The notes under the pieces are model-generated. The model was not told where the DNA came from and ran no database searches. It saw only the letters and a list, made by a program, of their open reading frames with translations. Both the position numbers and the translations under genes were made by a program. This document shows, one piece after another, positions 60,965-64,000 of a DNA stretch of 64,000 nucleotides. Positions within the stretch are counted from its first letter, which is position 1, and each line of letters opens with the position of its first letter. The DNA is from CAYUPI01 sp964446585 (GTDB lineage: Bacteria; Verrucomicrobiota; Verrucomicrobiia; Limisphaerales; UBA8199), in NCBI GenBank assembly GCA_964446585.1, contig CAYUPI010000002.1:62001-126000 (forward strand). The letters are read 5' to 3'.

Positions 60965-63454
60965 GTGAACAAGAGAGTCCACCAAGACCGATCTCGAACC
61001 GGTTCCAGCGCCGCGCACTCGTGCGCGGAGCGCGATCTCTTTGTGTGGTTGGTCTTTTTCGTTTGTTCCCTGCTGCTCTCCCTCGCCGCACGGGCGGAGG
61101 AGCAGCGGTTCGTGCCCGGCCGAATTCTCGTCAAACCAAAGGCACACCTTTCTGAGGCCGAGTTTTCCAGCCGGGTCCAAGCGCGCGGCGCTGTTCATCA
61201 CCGGACCCTGCATCGCACGAACGTCCGCGTGTTGTCCGTCAACGAAGACCAAACCGAGTCTGTCCTGGCGGGCTTGCGAGCAGATCCTGACATCGAATTT
61301 GCCGAGCGAGACTACATCGCTCGGGCGTACGCCACCGTCAATGATCCTTACGTCGTTTCAGGCAGTGAATGGCATCTGGCAAAAATTCAGGCGCTCCAGG
61401 CCTGGGACTTCACTGCGGGCGCATCCAACATCGTCATCGCCATTCTCGATTCGGGTATAAACGCGAGCCATCCCGATCTGGCAGGGCGAATATTGCCCGG
61501 CTATGACTTTGTTAACAATGACAGCGATCCAGCGGATGATTTCGGTCACGGCACTGCGGTGGCCGGCACCGTGGTCGCTGACGGCAACAATGGACAAGGA
61601 GTAGCCGGCGTTGCGTTCGGTTGCACCGTCTTACCGGTTAAGGTCATGGACGCTTCGGGATCTGCGTCGCATTCTACGATCGCGCAGGGAATCGAGTACG
61701 CCGTGCAACAGGGGGCGCGGATTATCAACTTGAGCCTGGGAGGCGACTGGCCATCTAGCACATTGCAGAACGCCATTAACGATGCCTGGAGCAATAATGT
61801 CATTGTCGTGGCCGCCGCAGGTAACAACGGCGGCACTGTTCCGCAATATCCCGGTGCTTGCGACCACGTGCTCGCCGTGGCCGCGAGCGAGCCTGACGAC
61901 TCGCGCGCCTGGTTTTCCAGCTATGGCAGCTACGTGACGCTGTTCGCGCCGGGGGACACTATCTGGACAACACAGCGTGACTCGACAAACCCGTACGGCG
62001 CCTGGAGCGGCACATCGTTTTCGAGCCCCGTCGTTGCGGGTGTGGCGGCCCTGGTGCTCTCCATGAATCCCTCCCTTTCTAACACTCAAATCGTTGAAGT
62101 TTTGAAACAGACCGCAGACGACCTAGGCCCGGCAGGTTATGACTCCATGTTCGCAAATGGCCGGGTGAATGCGCTCCACGCGGTCAGCGCTGTCAGCCCG
62201 GCCCCGACACAGCCACCTTCAACCCCAACAAGCCAGCCCGTACTTGCGCCGCCCTCGTCGGATCCCACGCCCCTTCCTTCCTCACCGACAGACACCGTTT
62301 TGCCGGCAGTTGCGATCACAACTGCACCGCCCAGCGGAGTTCGCTTGATGTCTCCCGAAGTTAGCTTGGCCGGGTATGCCAGCGATAACATCGGGATCGC
62401 TCGCGTCGAAGTCATCGTGAATGATGGCCCCAGCCAGCCGGCTAACGGAACCGTAAACTGGAGCGCGCAGGTGATGTTGGCCCCGGGATATAACCTGGTC
62501 CGCGTACGGAGTGTGGACTCGAGCGGAAACGTTTCCCCAGAGGCAACTCGCGCCCTCACTTACATCACGAACGCAATTCTGGCCGTACGCACCAATGGTT
62601 TGGGTTCGGTTGCCCCCAATCTGGACGGAATGCCTCTCGAGGTCGGCCGCACCTTCCGCGTTCGAGCAGTTCCCGGCCCCGGTCAATTGTTCGCGGGGTG
62701 GAGTGGTGGAGTGTCTTCGCAATCGCCATCGCTCAGCTTTACCATGGAGACTAATCTCCTGCTCGTGGCGAACTTTGTACAAAACCCGTTCCCTGCTGTG
62801 CGCGGCGCATATGCAGGCTTGTTGGCCAACACGAACGGCGTGACGCCGGAGAACTCGGGATATTTTTCCCTGGCGGTAGCCAACCCGGGGTCTTTTTCTG
62901 GCCACCTCCTCACGGCTGGGAAGCGCTACGGGTTCAGTGGCCGGTTCAATCTTGCCGGCGATGCTTCGGTGAGTATCCGGCGCGGTCTGGCGACCTCACT
63001 GGCGCTGGCGCTGCACGTTGACCTGACCAACGGGAGCGATCAAGTCGCCGGTGCCTTGAGCGATGGGAACTGGACCTCTGATTTGACGGGCGACCGCAAT
63101 GTTTTTAGCTCCCAATTCAATCCGGCACAACAGGCGGGCCTGCGCTCATTCGTCCTGGAACGTGCGCCGGACAACTCCACCGCCGCCGACGGCCTGAGCC
63201 GAATCTCCCTTAACGGAGCGACAAATGTGCGCGGCAAGCTGAGCGATGGCCGCGCATTTGGCATTAACAGCGCCCTTGCCAGGAACGGAGATTGTCCGTT
63301 TTACCTTTCTCTCAATCGCGGTGCGGAAGTCGTGATCGGCTGGTTGAACTTTCCGTCCGGGCCGGGACCGGCTGCCAACGGCACGGTGCTCTGGGTTAAA
63401 ACGGGCACCAATGCGTTTGCCACCACACTGCAAGTAGCACCAGCTCAACAGTAA
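60965..63454 (+). CDS. secreted subtilase (S8 serine peptidase)
   Basis: 829 residues from a GTG at 60965; no ATG precedes the signal helix (LFVWLVFFVCSLLLSLAARA). A propeptide inhibitor-like domain (ILVKPKAHLSEAEF...IEFAERDY) precedes the catalytic domain with D162 (AILDSGIN), H195 (GHGTAVAG) and S351 (SGTSFSSP), all intact. After a Pro/Ser/Thr-rich linker come Ig-like (VAITTAPPSGVRL...DNIGIARVEV) and a Bacterial_repeat-like block (FAGWSGGVSSQ), then a C-terminal beta domain. It is a conventional subtilisin, in contrast to the GEGT protease at 42-53 kb. Confidence 0.93.
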   Translation: MNKRVHQDRSRTGSSAAHSCAERDLFVWLVFFVCSLLLSLAARAEEQRFVPGRILVKPKAHLSEAEFSSRVQARGAVHHRTLHRTNVRVLSVNEDQTESVLAGLRADPDIEFAERDYIARAYATVNDPYVVSGSEWHLAKIQALQAWDFTAGASNIVIAILDSGINASHPDLAGRILPGYDFVNNDSDPADDFGHGTAVAGTVVADGNNGQGVAGVAFGCTVLPVKVMDASGSASHSTIAQGIEYAVQQGARIINLSLGGDWPSSTLQNAINDAWSNNVIVVAAAGNNGGTVPQYPGACDHVLAVAASEPDDSRAWFSSYGSYVTLFAPGDTIWTTQRDSTNPYGAWSGTSFSSPVVAGVAALVLSMNPSLSNTQIVEVLKQTADDLGPAGYDSMFANGRVNALHAVSAVSPAPTQPPSTPTSQPVLAPPSSDPTPLPSSPTDTVLPAVAITTAPPSGVRLMSPEVSLAGYASDNIGIARVEVIVNDGPSQPANGTVNWSAQVMLAPGYNLVRVRSVDSSGNVSPEATRALTYITNAILAVRTNGLGSVAPNLDGMPLEVGRTFRVRAVPGPGQLFAGWSGGVSSQSPSLSFTMETNLLLVANFVQNPFPAVRGAYAGLLANTNGVTPENSGYFSLAVANPGSFSGHLLTAGKRYGFSGRFNLAGDASVSIRRGLATSLALALHVDLTNGSDQVAGALSDGNWTSDLTGDRNVFSSQFNPAQQAGLRSFVLERAPDNSTAADGLSRISLNGATNVRGKLSDGRAFGINSALARNGDCPFYLSLNRGAEVVIGWLNFPSGPGPAANGTVLWVKTGTNAFATTLQVAPAQQ

Positions 63455-63534
63455 GCGTCAGAGGCCGCGTGACTTGAGTGGTTCTTGACTGAATTTAGCT
63501 TCCAAGCATGCGAGGCGCTAATCTGAGCTGCTGA

Positions 63535-64000
63535 TCATCGAGCTTGCAGGTTCGCAGGTTTGATTTCGGCACGGTCACTCCAGTATCGGTAATAGACCTC
63601 CGGGAAAATGTTGTCCTGACTTTCGATGACCTTAAGTCGCTCCTCATTGACGAGTCCATGAGAGAGTTGCTCGTAGAGGCGAGTAAACCGAAGCAGATGA
63701 TCCTTCACGCGCGCACGAGCATAATCCGGACTCGTGCCGCTACGGAGAATGAAAGGCCAATCGCTGGCTTGCGCCAGCAACAGCTCGCGCGCGGCCTGGT
63801 TGAGCGCGCGCTGTTGCAGCGAGTTGGGTCTCGTAAACCGACAGACGAGTTCTGTCATGCGCTCCTGCGCGACCGTCAAATGTGGGAGTATCCACTGGTT
63901 CTCTTCGTTCAGCCAGACCTCTCCATACCCTCCCTCACCCCAACTTGAGGATGCAGGCCGCGCCACCTGAAGCTCGGGATAGAGGCATAAATAATCCTCG
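63535..64000 (-). CDS. GH57 1,4-alpha-glucan branching enzyme, N-terminal part beyond the window
   Basis: The visible 154 C-terminal residues (the frame runs off the right edge) include LQVARPASSSWGEGGYGEVWLNEEN in pieces such as SSSWGEGGYGE and the DUF1957 pattern SDWPFILRSGTSPDYA, FTRLYEQL and DNIFPEVYYRYW. These define bacterial GH57 branching enzymes of glycogen synthesis. The visible GTG is probably just an internal codon, and the real start and catalytic (beta/alpha)7 barrel lie outside. Confidence 0.85.
   Translation of the reverse strand, partial: EDYLCLYPELQVARPASSSWGEGGYGEVWLNEENQWILPHLTVAQERMTELVCRFTRPNSLQQRALNQAARELLLAQASDWPFILRSGTSPDYARARVKDHLLRFTRLYEQLSHGLVNEERLKVIESQDNIFPEVYYRYWSDRAEIKPANLQAR

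Noticed and set aside
1..64000. CRISPR arrays, rRNA, tRNA, insertion sequences
   Set aside because: No regularly spaced direct repeats, no recognisable rRNA or cloverleaf sequence, and no transposase was found.

Overview
The window looks like a chromosome segment of a soil or freshwater Verrucomicrobiota, most likely the Pedosphaera/Limisphaerales group. That placement is inferred from gene content: a DUF1501/DUF1800 secretion pair, a prepilin-type H-X9-like pseudopilin, DUF4082 and PA14-rich giant secreted proteins, sulfatases with Gfo/Idh oxidoreductases, and DNA of moderately high GC with many intergenic palindromes. I saw no rRNA, tRNA, CRISPR array, insertion sequence or intact prophage.

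Layout. 1-6.0 kb: a DUF1501 protein (cut by the window start) and a 1664-residue multidomain DUF1800 protein, both on the minus strand. 6.3-9.6 kb: a lone receiver protein, two DUF4252-type envelope proteins and a small secreted protein, separated by palindromic repeats. 9.6-13.7 kb: an NfeD/flotillin pair, a small membrane protein, a beta-carbonic-anhydrase-like protein and a membrane-anchored protein, bracketed by three copies of one inverted repeat. 13.8-16.2 kb: ispH and dgt. 16.3-28.6 kb: a carbohydrate region (sulfatase, MFS transporter, beta-hydroxyacid dehydrogenase, NagB-like deaminase, two Gfo/Idh proteins, ROK kinase, KDPG aldolase) interleaved with an RRM protein, a PDZ protein, a small sigma factor and a membrane-tethered acetyltransferase-like protein. 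28.6-31.3 kb: gcvT-gcvH-glutaredoxin-lipA, a compact glycine-cleavage and lipoylation operon. 31.6-42.3 kb: a phage-derived pseudogene, a ParC-like topoisomerase subunit, a carbohydrate-binding-like secreted protein, an Agl23-type membrane protein, dihydropyrimidinase, twin small lipoproteins, a pseudopilin and a ferritin-like protein. 42.3-52.8 kb: one 3486-residue secreted protease. 52.9-58.4 kb: a 60-codon ORF with its own terminator, a three-gene operon (DHDPS-family aldolase, NAD-dependent epimerase, secreted protein) and a divergent ILVBL-like thiamine-diphosphate enzyme. 58.4-64 kb: palindromes, a purple-acid-phosphatase-like phosphoesterase, a canonical subtilase and the 3' part of a GH57 alpha-glucan branching enzyme.

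How the parts may work together. The 16-28 kb genes fit import and breakdown of sulfated amino sugars or sugar acids: sulfate removal, uptake, phosphorylation, deamination, redox rearrangement and aldol cleavage to pyruvate. gcvT/gcvH/lipA make and use lipoylated H protein. The most unusual object is the giant protease. Its tail repeats a split Ig-like scaffold six times, and different domains (DUF4082, a glutamine-amidotransferase-like fold, a MAM-like domain) sit at the same internal position. Its catalytic motif is GEGT instead of the subtilisin GHGT.
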